From Mesostigma viride (Eukaryota > Streptophyta > Mesostigmatophyceae > Mesostigmatales > Mesostigmataceae), in assembly GCA_009746045.1 (NCBI GenBank), contig RPFO01000409.1, positions 1 through 41,313 on the forward strand: 41,313 nt of DNA, in the 5' to 3' direction. The position numbers and the translations under genes are program-made. Positions 9,696 to 17,663 of this stretch are shown piece by piece (the stretch's first letter is position 1; each line of letters starts with the position of its first letter). Below the pieces are notes generated by a model that made no database searches, was not told where the DNA came from, and saw nothing but the letters and a program-made list of their open reading frames with translations.

Positions 9696-9986
9696 GGGGC
9701 TATTGGGGCTATTGGGGCTATTGGGGTTATTGGGGTTATTGGGGCTATTGGGGCTATTGGGGCTATTGGGGTTATTGGGGTTATTGGGGCTATTGGGGCT
9801 ATTGGGGTTATTGGGGTTATTGGGGTTATTGGGGCTATTGGGGCTATCGGGGCTATCGGGGCTATTGGGGTTATTGGGGTTATTGGGGTTATTGGGGTTA
9901 TTGGGGTTATTGGGGCTATTGGGCTATCGGGGCTATCGGGGCTATTGGGGCTATTGGGGCTATTGGGCTATCGGGGCTATCGGGGG
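9696..9986 (+). repeat. GGGGYTATT tandem array (9-bp unit)
   Basis: About 30 copies of GGGGCTATT or GGGGTTATT stand head to tail, with some TATC variants and a few GGG units. Every unit supplies a G-run on the plus strand, so the array has strong G-quadruplex potential. The unit is not the TTTAGGG or TTTTAGGG telomere repeat of green plants and algae. All three forward frames are open through it only because the unit length is a multiple of three. Confidence 0.9.
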
Positions 9987-10105
9987 CCGCCGGGCCGGGG
10001 CGCAGGGCCGGGGCCGCAGGGCCGGGGGCGCAGGGCCGGGCCGCAGGGCCGGGGGCGCAGGGCCGGGCCGCAGGGCCGGGGGCGCAGGGCCGGGCCGCGG
10101 AGCGG
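9987..10105 (+). repeat. GC-rich minisatellite (GGGCCGG/CGCAGG units)
   Basis: Units of about 26 bp built from GGGCCGGGCCGCAGGGCC recur about four times directly after the GGGGYTATT array. It is low complexity with no gene. Confidence 0.75.
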
Positions 10106-10720
10106 TGGGGGTTGGTGGGAGGGGGGGGGCTGGTGGGCACACGCGTAGGAAACGTTACTAGGACACTGGCATGACCGTTTCTAGATCAATATAAGCGGTT
10201 TATACCTATTGCAATGAATGAATACATGATTTAAGTGTCACTTACATAGCAAAAATTCGAATTTGAGCTAAGTTTCTCACAAACGGGTGACCAAACTCGA
10301 ATTCTGAGGCGTGTTAGGGGTCAAATATCGTTGGAAAGGTAGTACAACTATCAAAAAATTAGTACAATTGCTATAGAAGTAGTACAAATATCTCGGAAGT
10401 AGTACAAATGTCAGTCCATAGTACAGATCTCGGTTCGACAGAATTAGCGTGCCGGACTTAGCGCACGATGCATGGGTGCGTGAATTTAATGCATATAACG
10501 CGCTATTTTTATGTAAAATGCAATTGTTGAGTGCATAAAGGCTTGCACAACACTTGAAATGGTTGTTAGTGAGTAAAAGTGAGCGAGTGCAAGCAAGCGA
10601 GCGAAATCAAGCGAGTAAACGCGGCAATCTGCACCAATTCGCCATCAATTTGCTGGATCTGGAACGAAATATGAAACGCCACGAAAACGAAGCGGGCGAT
10701 AAGGTGTGTCCTTAGCTAGC
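10106..10720. other. Unique, gene-free stretch
   Basis: The first about 45 bases are G-rich; the rest is AT-richer than its surroundings and closed in all frames. Between 10340 and 10430 the heptamer AGTACAA or a close variant recurs about five times at 20-25 base spacing. Between 10570 and 10620 there is a run of GAGCGAG/AAGCGAG-type short repeats. I see no gene, tRNA or clear promoter. Confidence 0.5.
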
Positions 10721-11365
10721 TTACATCAAAGCCGCTATCAATCGTTATTTTCTTTGCGTTTCTAGCTAGCTTAGATCAAAGCCGGCACTCATCGTCATTT
10801 TCTTTGCGTTTCTAGCTAGCTTAGATCAAAGCCGGCACCCATCGTCATTTTCTTTGCGTTTCTAGCTAGCTTAGATCAAAGCCGGCACTCATCGTCATTT
10901 TCTTTGCGTTTCTAGCTAGCTTAGATCAAAGCCGGCACTCATCGTCATTTTCTTTGCGTTTCTAGCTAGCTTAGATCAAAGCCGGCACCCATCGTCATTT
11001 TCTTTGCGTTTCTAGCTAGCTTAGATCAAAGCCGGCACTCATCGTCATTTTCTTTGCGTTTCTAGCTAGCTTAGATCAAAGCCGGCACTCATCGTCATTT
11101 TCTTTGCGTTTCTAGCTAGCTTAGATCAAAGCCGGCACCCATCGTCATTTTCTTTGCGTTTCTAGCTAGCTTAGATCAAAGCCGGCACTCATCGTCATTT
11201 TCTTTGCGTTTCTAGCTAGCTTATATCAAAGCCGGCACCCATCGTCATTTTCTTTGCGTTTCTAGCTAGCTTAGATCAAAGCCGGCACTCATCGTCATTT
11301 TCTTTGCGTTTCTAGCTAGCTTAAACCAATGCCGGCATCCTCCCATTGCTATTTCGTTTCTAGCT
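10721..11365 (+). repeat. 50-bp minisatellite, about 12 copies plus a degenerate one
   Basis: The unit begins TTAGATCAAAGCCGGCACTC and ends TTTCTAGCTAGC, exactly 50 bp. Copies start at 10721, 10771, 10821 and so on to 11321. First and last copies are the most diverged, as expected for an array that turns over internally. The CACTC/CACCC variant follows a partly regular three-unit pattern, indicating a 150-bp higher-order repeat. There are no spacers of independent sequence, so it is not a CRISPR array. Confidence 0.95.
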
Positions 11366-13030
11366 ACGCCCTTGGTAGCATAGATGATCATTTGTCCATC
11401 CTTGTCGATTCCCATGGTATTATTAAAGTGGCTAGCCTATTTTTACTATGGGATAAGCTATCAAATTTTTATTAAGGCCATAGCCTTGTTTGTTTATGGG
11501 AAGTGCTGCCACCATTATGCACATGGCACCTAACCCACAGCCCACTTTTATAGGGGAAATGCTGTCAAAATTTTATTAAGGGCCATAGCCTTGATTTATT
11601 TATGGGAAGTGCTGCCACCGTTATGCACGTGGCACCTAACCCACAGCCCACTTTTATAGGGGAAATGCTGTCAAAATTTTATTAAGGCCCTAGCCTTGTT
11701 TGTTTATGGGAAGTGATGCCACCATTATGCACATGGCACCTAACCCACAGCCCACTTTTATAGGGGAAATGCTGTCAAAATTTTATTAAGGCCCTAGCCT
11801 TGTTTGTTTATGGGAAGTGATGCCACCATTATGCACATGGCACCTAACCCACAGCCCACTTTTATAGGGGAAATGCTGTCAAAATTTTATTAAGGCCCTA
11901 GCCTTGATTTATTTATGGGAAGTGCTGCCACTCATTTGCACATGGCACCTAACCCACAGCCCACTTTTATAGGGGAAATGCTGTCAAAATTTTACTAAGG
12001 CCCTAGCCTTGATTTATTTATGGGAAGTGATGCCACCATTATGCACATGGCACCTAACCCACAGCCCACTTTTATAGGGGAAATGCTGTCAAAATTTTAC
12101 TAAGGCCCTAGCCTTGATTTATTTATGGGAAGTGCTGCCACTCATTTGCACATGGCACCTAACCCACAGCCCACTTTTATAGGGGAAATGCTGTCAAAAT
12201 TTTACTAAGGCCCTAGCCTTGATTTATTTATGGGAAGTGCTGCCACCATTATGCACATGGCACCTAACCCACAGCCCACTTTTATAGGGGAAATGCTGTC
12301 AAAATTTTACTAAGGCCCTAGCCTTGATTTATTTATGGGAAGTGCTGCCACTCATTTGCACATGGCACCTAACCCACAGCCCACTTTTATAGGGGAAATG
12401 CTGTCAAAATTTTACTAAGGCCCTAGCCTTGATTTATTTATGGGAAGTGCTGCCACTCATTTGCACATGGCACCTAACCCACAGCCCACTTTTATAGGGG
12501 AAATGCTGTCAAAATTTTACTAAGGCCCTAGCCTTGATTTATTTATGGGAAGTGATGCCACCATTATGCACATGGCACCTAACCCACAGCCCACTTTTAT
12601 AGGGGAAATGCTGTCAAAATTTTACTAAGGCCCTAGCCTTGATTTATTTATGGGAAGTGCTGCCACTCATTTGCACATGGCACCTAACCCACAGCCCACT
12701 TTTATAGGGGAAATGCTGTCAAAATTTTACTAAGGCCCTAGCCTTGATTTATTTATGGGAAGTGCTGCCACCATTATGCACATGGCACCTAACCCACAGC
12801 CCACTTTTATAGGGGAAATGCTGTCAAAATTTTACTAAGGCCCTAGCCTTGATTTATTTATGGGAAGTGCTGCCACTCATTTGCACATGGCACCTAACCC
12901 ACAGCCCACTTTTATAGGGGAAATGCTGTCAAAATTTTACTAAGGCCCTAGCCTTGATTTATTTATGGGAAGTGCTGCCACTCATTTGCACATGGCACCT
13001 AACCCACAGCCCACTTTTATAGGGGAAATG
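11366..13030 (+). repeat. 105-bp minisatellite, about 15 copies
   Basis: Copies carry GGGAAGTGCTGCCACC near 11499, 11605, 11709 and then every 104-105 bp to about 12968; 11366-11495 holds a degenerate first unit and unique flank. Two variants of the centre (ACCATTATGC and ACTCATTTGC) partly alternate, giving a 210-bp higher-order pattern. Each full unit contains a 27-codon frame starting MGSAAT or MGSDAT and ending in TAA, and on the minus strand a TATA-like CCCCTATAAAAG. Two further copies lie at 16539-16725, between viral genes, which ties this repeat to the viral segment. Confidence 0.95.
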
Positions 13031-13236
13031 CCTGTACTTGGTTATACTTCGATCGAGGCAACTATCCTAGGAATGAATGAACATGCATTGAGTGAGACTT
13101 TGGGACTTGGTTTTATTCCATTTGGGACTTGGTTTTATTCCATTTACATTTATTACAAGTTTAGTTATTTACAAGGGTTCGTATATCTGACCAAGGCGAG
13201 ACTAGGGCGCCTATTCCCAAATAAGACTTGGCTAAT
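13031..13236. other. Spacer with a short direct repeat
   Basis: This is the exit of the 105-bp array and the unique sequence before the stop codon of the next viral gene. GGGACTTGGTTTTATTCCATTT occurs twice in tandem between about 13101 and 13146. No gene is seen. Confidence 0.5.
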
Positions 13237-14154
13237 CTAGCAGTAGTTCATCAGGAAAAAGAAAACAGCATCGCTGATCAGGCCAGTGCGGTGCAGCTCG
13301 CGGAAATAGCTCCTCTTGGCGAGCTCGGGGCACTCGGAAAAATCGTACTGGCACTTGTGAGGGGCGGAGGTGCCGGCCACAGTCATCATGCAACCCAGCT
13401 TCACCCCCTCAACGACCGTGTGATTATCGCACCGCTTCTCCTTATGCGCACACTGGTGGGAGGAGAAGCTGTCGTACAGCCCGTGGAAGTCGCAGCCATT
13501 GTTGGGGCAGGCGAAGTGGAGGTTGGCCAGGATCTCCTTGCCCATGTCGCTGTCGACGCTGATCAGCTCCACTGGCTGCTTGCACACGAAACACGCGGGG
13601 TTGCCGAACCTGGCTCGCATGTTGTGCTTGTAGGAGAACTCGTGGGCGCCAGGGACGCAAGTGGAGACCTCAGTAACGATGCGGTCGACCTTGCAGACGT
13701 GCTCCACGGAGTACTTGATGCCGCCCTTGACGACGCGGGCGACATCCACCAGAACGGCGCGCGGGTTGGTGCATCTGGAGCCGTGGAAATAGCACATGGT
13801 GGAGGAGAGCTTCTGCGTCCGGGTGGGAGTGGAGCTCGCAGGATCGCGCGCGGGGGTGGCGACTTGTCCCTCGGGCTCGTCGACAGCGCGCTGGGGAGTG
13901 AAGCCGGGGGGAAAATCCTCCTGCTCGGCGTCCGCGCGCACGGGAGTCTTGTTTCCAGCCGTGTCCTCGGCGCCGTTGTCGTTGTCGGCGGAGTTTTCTT
14001 CGTTTTCTTCGGTCCAGCGCGCGACAGAGGGCTCGCTGGATTCCGCGCTGTGTGCGATGGAGCGATGGGGGCAGCAAGCGCGCTTGGGGGGGCTCGTTAC
14101 GCTCGCGCCCTGGTCCGTCACCATCTTGTTCTTGGAGGAAGCGCGAGTCTCCAT
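13237..14154 (-). CDS. Zinc-finger-like protein with disordered N-terminus
   Basis: The product is 305 aa. Residues 1-118 are acidic, Ser/Pro-rich and probably disordered. Residues 119-285 contain a Cys/His module: CYFHGSRC, CFVCKQPVEL, ACPNNGCDFHG, HQCAHKEKRC and HKCQYDFSEC. The last part (ACPNNGC...H...C...C...GC...HKC) resembles TRAF-type zinc fingers. The same order is found in the protein at 28529-29242, so the two are paralogues. A role as host-signalling modulator or ubiquitin-related adaptor is possible but not shown. The start METRASS follows a good promoter: TATA-like GCATAAAGG about 80 bases upstream, then an HSE-like element and CCAAT boxes. Confidence 0.8.
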   Translation of the reverse strand: METRASSKNKMVTDQGASVTSPPKRACCPHRSIAHSAESSEPSVARWTEENEENSADNDNGAEDTAGNKTPVRADAEQEDFPPGFTPQRAVDEPEGQVATPARDPASSTPTRTQKLSSTMCYFHGSRCTNPRAVLVDVARVVKGGIKYSVEHVCKVDRIVTEVSTCVPGAHEFSYKHNMRARFGNPACFVCKQPVELISVDSDMGKEILANLHFACPNNGCDFHGLYDSFSSHQCAHKEKRCDNHTVVEGVKLGCMMTVAGTSAPHKCQYDFSECPELAKRSYFRELHRTGLISDAVFFFLMNYC

Positions 14155-14233
14155 GGAAAGAGAGAGGGTTTGGATGCTTGGGAGCTTCTTGTGGGTGGCG
14201 ATGGCGGAGTGGCCTGCCCAGCCTCCTCCCTCT

Positions 14234-14353
14234 CCTTTATGCACTTCGGCCTGGTGGTCCACCTTCTAGAAGATTCCCGGGCGGCCAATGGGAACGCTCC
14301 GTTTCGGTCCTTCCAGAAGGACTGACGAGGGGACCAATCGGATCGCTCCGTTT
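14234..14353 (-). promoter_or_regulatory. Promoter with TATA, heat-shock-like element and two CCAAT elements
   Basis: In order away from the gene starting at 14154 are a TATA-like GCATAAAGG (minus strand, about 14235-14243), a perfect three-unit heat-shock-type element TTCTAGAAGATTC at 14264-14276, CCAATGGGAACGCTCCGTTT at 14285-14304 and CCAATCGGATCGCTCCGTTT at 14334-14353. The CCAAT-plus-GCTCCGTTT element also lies in the palindrome core at 6375-6394. The HSE match (TTC, two bases, GAA, two bases, TTC) recurs at 28401-28413. Confidence 0.65.
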
Positions 14354-14549
14354 GCGAGACTGGGATCGGGGCTGACCCGGCCCGGTACCGGCGCCGCGCC
14401 ACGCCGCGCCACGTCGCGCCACAGGGCCCGGGCCGGTGCGGTGACGCGCGGCGGGCCTCCCGGCGCGGTTACGGATCTGACAACCAGTGCCACTTGTAAG
14501 ATCCCGTGACACTTGGCGCGTTCGTGCGCTGTCGAAGAGAAAGCGGAGA
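14354..14549. other. GC-rich gene-free spacer
   Basis: This is very GC-rich sequence (for example repeated CGCGCCAC) between the promoter region of the leftward gene and the end of the next gene. No gene or clear element is seen. Confidence 0.4.
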
Positions 14550-14591
14550 GCGTGTCAATCAATCGATTGCAATTATTAATTATTGACACGC
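14550..14591 (-). terminator. Inverted repeat across the stop codon of the next gene
   Basis: GCGTGTCAAT (14550-14559) and ATTGACACGC (14582-14591) form a perfect 10-bp stem around an AT-rich loop. It straddles the stop codon at 14580. In Mimivirus, transcripts end at hairpins; a similar role here is inferred only from position. Confidence 0.4.
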
Positions 14592-15485
14592 CACCATTTT
14601 TCCCTCGACGGATGAACACAGCGCGCGCGATCGACGTTCCTCCTGCTTGAGTCTCATCACCTTGTGATTTTCCTTTACGCGTTCATCGCTGGCCACGGCG
14701 TCGTGAACGCCCTCGGCCTTGAACACCGGCTCCCACACATCCCTGCTCCTTTTCGCCACCGATACGGGGTTCTCTTTGGTGCGACGGATCTTATCGGTCT
14801 CGAGCACTTGCAAAAAATGCATGGCGGCACTCTGCACATCGCTGTTCAAGTCCCTCGATGAACCGCTCGCTTTGTACAAGTCGCGCAACTGAGCCGCCGT
14901 CTTTCCCGTAACGGTCACATTGTTGGTATCATGAACGATCGGATATAGCATACCGCATCCCTTATGATCATCCATATACCCCTTTATAGCATCGTTCAGC
15001 TGGCGAGCGGACAAGCTGCTCTTCACGCGGCTGTGATCGTCCAAGTTTACCAGCGCCCCCTCCTTGGCATCCGCCCGCCTCAGGATGTCCTCGGCCAGAG
15101 TACGGTCCGCGTTCAAGTACCGCTCCAGAAGGACGGACATCTTCTCGCGGAACTTGGCGGCCATCTTGCCGGGGAGCAGCATTATGATGCGCGTCAGGCC
15201 CTGACGGTCCGTAACCGGGGTGTCTCGCTGCCCGGGACCGGGGAATTTGAAGTGTGATCTGAAACTACACACCTCCTCATGCTCCTTCTCGAGGCGCGAG
15301 AAAGCGTGACTTGCCATCTGATGGGCGTTTATTTTAAGAGTCCCGTCCGGGTTCGCGAACAGAATACATTTTATGGCGTCGATTATTGAAATTCTCCCAT
15401 CCTCTGTCACCCTTATCTTTCCAGCAAAGTTGGGGTCGTCTTCTTGTCCGTCAAGAGGCCTGAGGTATTCAACGAGGGCGGACAT
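14580..15485 (-). CDS. Giant-virus-type protein with FPGxGQRDTPV domain
   Basis: The product is 301 aa. Residues 22-135 form a domain with GKIRVTEDGRISIIDAI, then FKFPGPGQRDTPVTD (79-93), then GLTRIIMLLPGKMAAKFREK and LLERYLNAD. I know this kind of sequence from giant viruses and from eukaryotic genomes with viral insertions; its biochemical role is not established to my knowledge. The C-terminal half is basic with no recognised domain. The same N-terminal domain is found in the next gene (15726-16397), there fused to a nuclease domain. The first ATG in the frame is at 15485, about 110 bases downstream of a TATA box (CTATAAAGG near 15600). Confidence 0.8.
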   Translation of the reverse strand: MSALVEYLRPLDGQEDDPNFAGKIRVTEDGRISIIDAIKCILFANPDGTLKINAHQMASHAFSRLEKEHEEVCSFRSHFKFPGPGQRDTPVTDRQGLTRIIMLLPGKMAAKFREKMSVLLERYLNADRTLAEDILRRADAKEGALVNLDDHSRVKSSLSARQLNDAIKGYMDDHKGCGMLYPIVHDTNNVTVTGKTAAQLRDLYKASGSSRDLNSDVQSAAMHFLQVLETDKIRRTKENPVSVAKRSRDVWEPVFKAEGVHDAVASDERVKENHKVMRLKQEERRSRALCSSVEGKMVACQ

Positions 15486-15595
15486 TGCTATTTGACTATG
15501 TATCGGGGATATTGTTTTGTTTTCAAAATAAACGAACACTGTGACAAGGAGAGGTGTGATCTACCAGCTACCACTTCCTCGGACCGGGTGTTCGG

Positions 15596-15691
15596 CCTTT
15601 ATAGGAGCGACCGCCCCGCCGGCGCCCGTCGCATCGGTCACAGAACGCGACGTGGCTCGACCAAAGCGCATCCGTACTGTCGACCATCCGT
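15596..15691 (-). promoter_or_regulatory. Promoter module, copy 1
   Basis: It contains, on the minus strand, CTCCTATAAAGG at about 15595-15606 and then about 90 bases nearly identical to 16430-16525 upstream of the neighbouring gene, with only a handful of substitutions. The duplicated segment covers TATA and upstream sequence but not the coding regions. Confidence 0.7.
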
Positions 15692-15725
15692 CGGATGACG
15701 AGGCAATGACAAAAAATGATAGAAA

Positions 15726-16397
15726 CTAAACGAACACGTTGGGGTTCTGCAACTCGATCTCTTTATCGAGGGTCAGTTCGATGTCGTACAGATCGCAGAG
15801 TTCCTTAAGGGCTAGTAGCTTTTCCACAGTCACGTTGGGTGTTGTAACGGTGCGGAAAACATGCAACCTCTTGGAGTAGCCCGGATAATCGAGGGCGTAT
15901 CCCAGCACCTGTCCCACACCTTGGAAGGCCTGGCTGAACTCTTTGACTTCGATAACCACCTTGGGGTCGTGACAGAGGATATCAATCACTCCAGCCCTGC
16001 ACCTGACTTCGCGTTCTCCATTGACACGGGCAGCCAGATCAGCTTGAACGTCCTTTTCGGTCAATTGCCTTTTCCTCTTTTTATGAGAATTCGCGGTAAT
16101 CAGGACTCGTTCAAGCTCCTCCCATGACGAGCAGGTCTTGATAGACGTGACGAATTCGTATGAGAGACAAGACAGATGGCACAAAATGGTTTTCAGCTCT
16201 GGGAACGTCGCTACAGGGGTGTCTCGTTGCCTGGGACCTGGGAATTTGAAGTTGTCCACCTCCGATACCTCGGGATGGCTCTTCTTGAGTCTGAACCATG
16301 TAGTTTTTGCGGAGGGGTCTCCAATAGTGGCTATGGTATCGTAAACAGATATTTTGCCATCCGGGGTGATGCGAAATTTCCCGTCGTTTTTCGCCAT
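15726..16397 (-). CDS. PD-(D/E)XK nuclease-like protein with FPGxxQRDTPV domain
   Basis: The product is 223 aa. Residues 7-70 match the N-terminal domain of the 301-aa neighbour (GKFRITPDGKISVYDTI, then FKFPGPRQRDTPV). Residues 130-185 show the layout of a PD-(D/E)XK nuclease: D139 in GVIDILC, E150-V151-K152 in VVIEVKEF and Q163 in GVGQVLGYALDYPGY. The same residues fall at the same numbers in the protein at 31068-31721. It is probably a DNA-acting enzyme; the target is unknown. The ATG at 16397 was chosen because it lies about 35 bases from a TATA box (TATAAAAGG near 16430); an upstream ATG in the same frame would lie within the promoter module. Confidence 0.8.
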   Translation of the reverse strand: MAKNDGKFRITPDGKISVYDTIATIGDPSAKTTWFRLKKSHPEVSEVDNFKFPGPRQRDTPVATFPELKTILCHLSCLSYEFVTSIKTCSSWEELERVLITANSHKKRKRQLTEKDVQADLAARVNGEREVRCRAGVIDILCHDPKVVIEVKEFSQAFQGVGQVLGYALDYPGYSKRLHVFRTVTTPNVTVEKLLALKELCDLYDIELTLDKEIELQNPNVFV

Positions 16398-16429
16398 GGT
16401 TCTGAGGCACCATCGTAAGCGCGCCAGAC

Positions 16430-16525
16430 CTTTTATAGGAGCGACCGCCCCGCCGGCGCCCGTCGCATCGGTCACGGGACGCGACGTGGCTCGACCAAAG
16501 CGCGTCCGTACCGTCGACCATCCGT
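16430..16525 (-). promoter_or_regulatory. Promoter module, copy 2
   Basis: This is near-identical to 15596-15691. The minus strand reads CTCCTATAAAAGG at the start-proximal edge, 33-40 bases before the ATG at 16397. Its distal edge abuts two units of the 105-bp minisatellite. Confidence 0.7.
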
Positions 16526-16725
16526 AGCCTTGATTTATATATGGGAAGTGCTGCCACCGTTATGCACGTGGCACCTAACCCACGCCCATTTTTATAGGGG
16601 AAATGCTGTCAAAATTTTATTAAGGCCCTAGCCTTGATTATTTATGGGAAGTGCTGCCACCGTTATGCACATGGCACCTAACCCACGGCCCATTTTTATA
16701 GGGGAAATGCTGTCAAAAAAATATA
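16526..16725 (+). repeat. Two dispersed units of the 105-bp minisatellite
   Basis: GGGAAGTGCTGCCACCGTTATGC occurs at about 16541 and 16649 in the same orientation as the 11.4-13.0 kb array. The first copy has lost one base in CCCACGCCC, which breaks its 27-codon frame; the second keeps the frame up to a variant end. They separate two leftward viral genes. Confidence 0.9.
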
Positions 16726-17442
16726 CTAATGCTCCATGGGCTGTGCCGGGTCGCCAGGGAGCGTCCCCCTATGGTATATGTTCTGGTACACCGCCCACGC
16801 GGCCGGATCCGTTTGCCGCATGTCGCTCTTTCGAATCGTCCTGGCGGCCCGGTGGAATAGCGTCTCCTTGGGGAGCCAGTCGTCCATGTGTCGCAGAGGC
16901 TCCGACGGTCTCGTGAGAAACTCCTCGTCGGCGGCGGTGCGTTGGCGGTTCTTCCAAGGGATGGGCGGCTGTTTCAACCCCATTTCCCCGACGCTGCGGC
17001 GGTACCGTTGCCGCCCTTCGGCCAGATTTTGCTGCATATCGAATATCTTGGTTCGCGCGTATTTCCTGTCCCTGGCCTGTTCGTACCGTTTTCGCGAATC
17101 CTGCTGGCCTGTTCGCGGATCGATGAACTGCATGTACGGATTGGAAACGAAGTCGTCGTCGAGATCGTTCGCCGCCTTGTACATCTCAAACGATTGCTCG
17201 TGCATCGCGTACGGTTCGGGCCCTTGATTCCTATACACCTTCGGGAACCACCCCTCGAAATCCGACTCGGACCCCGTGCCGCGATCGAAGCGGCGAGGCC
17301 CTCGCATCGACCGCGTGTCCGGGGGGGACCACGCGCGGCGGGGTTCGGCGCCGTTGGCCCGCACGCGATGCCTCGTTTTCGTTTTCGGTTTCGTCGCCTT
17401 CCTTTTTCTCCCGCTCGAACGGACGCCGAGTGCGCGAGCCAT
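16726..17442 (-). CDS. Basic viral protein of unknown function
   Basis: The product is 238 aa. The N-terminus is strongly basic (GRKRKATKPKTKTRHRVR). The centre has aromatic and acidic patches (DFEGWFPKVYRNQGPEPYAMHEQ), followed by an Arg/Gln-rich likely helical stretch. I see no membrane segment and no family I recognise; a virion or nucleic-acid-associated protein is conceivable. The ATG is preceded directly by an AT-rich block (CTTTATATATATAAG, 17445-17461), the style seen before the structural-type genes further right. Confidence 0.7.
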   Translation of the reverse strand: MARALGVRSSGRKRKATKPKTKTRHRVRANGAEPRRAWSPPDTRSMRGPRRFDRGTGSESDFEGWFPKVYRNQGPEPYAMHEQSFEMYKAANDLDDDFVSNPYMQFIDPRTGQQDSRKRYEQARDRKYARTKIFDMQQNLAEGRQRYRRSVGEMGLKQPPIPWKNRQRTAADEEFLTRPSEPLRHMDDWLPKETLFHRAARTIRKSDMRQTDPAAWAVYQNIYHRGTLPGDPAQPMEH

Positions 17443-17663
17443 ATATACTTATATATATAAAGGTACACTCTTTTTTTTCAATAATAGATTTAACGCTTAA
17501 AAATCGTCACGGGGCTCATCCGCGTTTGTTGGTAGTGCCGCGCACCCGCCTCGTGTTGTACTATCGACCTAACGTTATTTGGCGAATGCCGTCGCGTGTG
17601 GTGTGCATGTGCGCGTATGTGATTCAGGCCCGGCGGCGGATAAAAATAAAAATCAACAGGAGC
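17443..17663. promoter_or_regulatory. Divergent intergenic region, AT-rich at both edges
   Basis: TATATATATAAAGG at 17449-17462 abuts the leftward gene and ATAAAAATAAAAATC at 17640-17654 lies just before the rightward ATG at 17664. The 150 bases between hold no gene. Confidence 0.5.

Noticed and set aside
9696-9986. Host telomere repeat
   Set aside because: The unit GGGGYTATT is not a known plant or algal telomere repeat, and the array is internal.
9132-10174. Several open frames through the GGGGYTATT array
   Set aside because: The 9-bp unit leaves all frames open; the products are GYW/GLL/GAI repeats with no start context.
10721-13030. CRISPR array
   Set aside because: Units are contiguous with no variable spacers, no cas genes are present, and the context is eukaryotic or viral.
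12965-13240. 91-codon frame starting MGSAATHLHM at the end of the 105-bp array
   Set aside because: It is the last repeat unit's short frame running into unique AT-rich sequence after a base change; no support as a separate gene.
13228-14325. 365-codon frame opposite the zinc gene
   Set aside because: It is the shadow of the minus-strand gene, which has ordered Cys/His motifs and a promoter.
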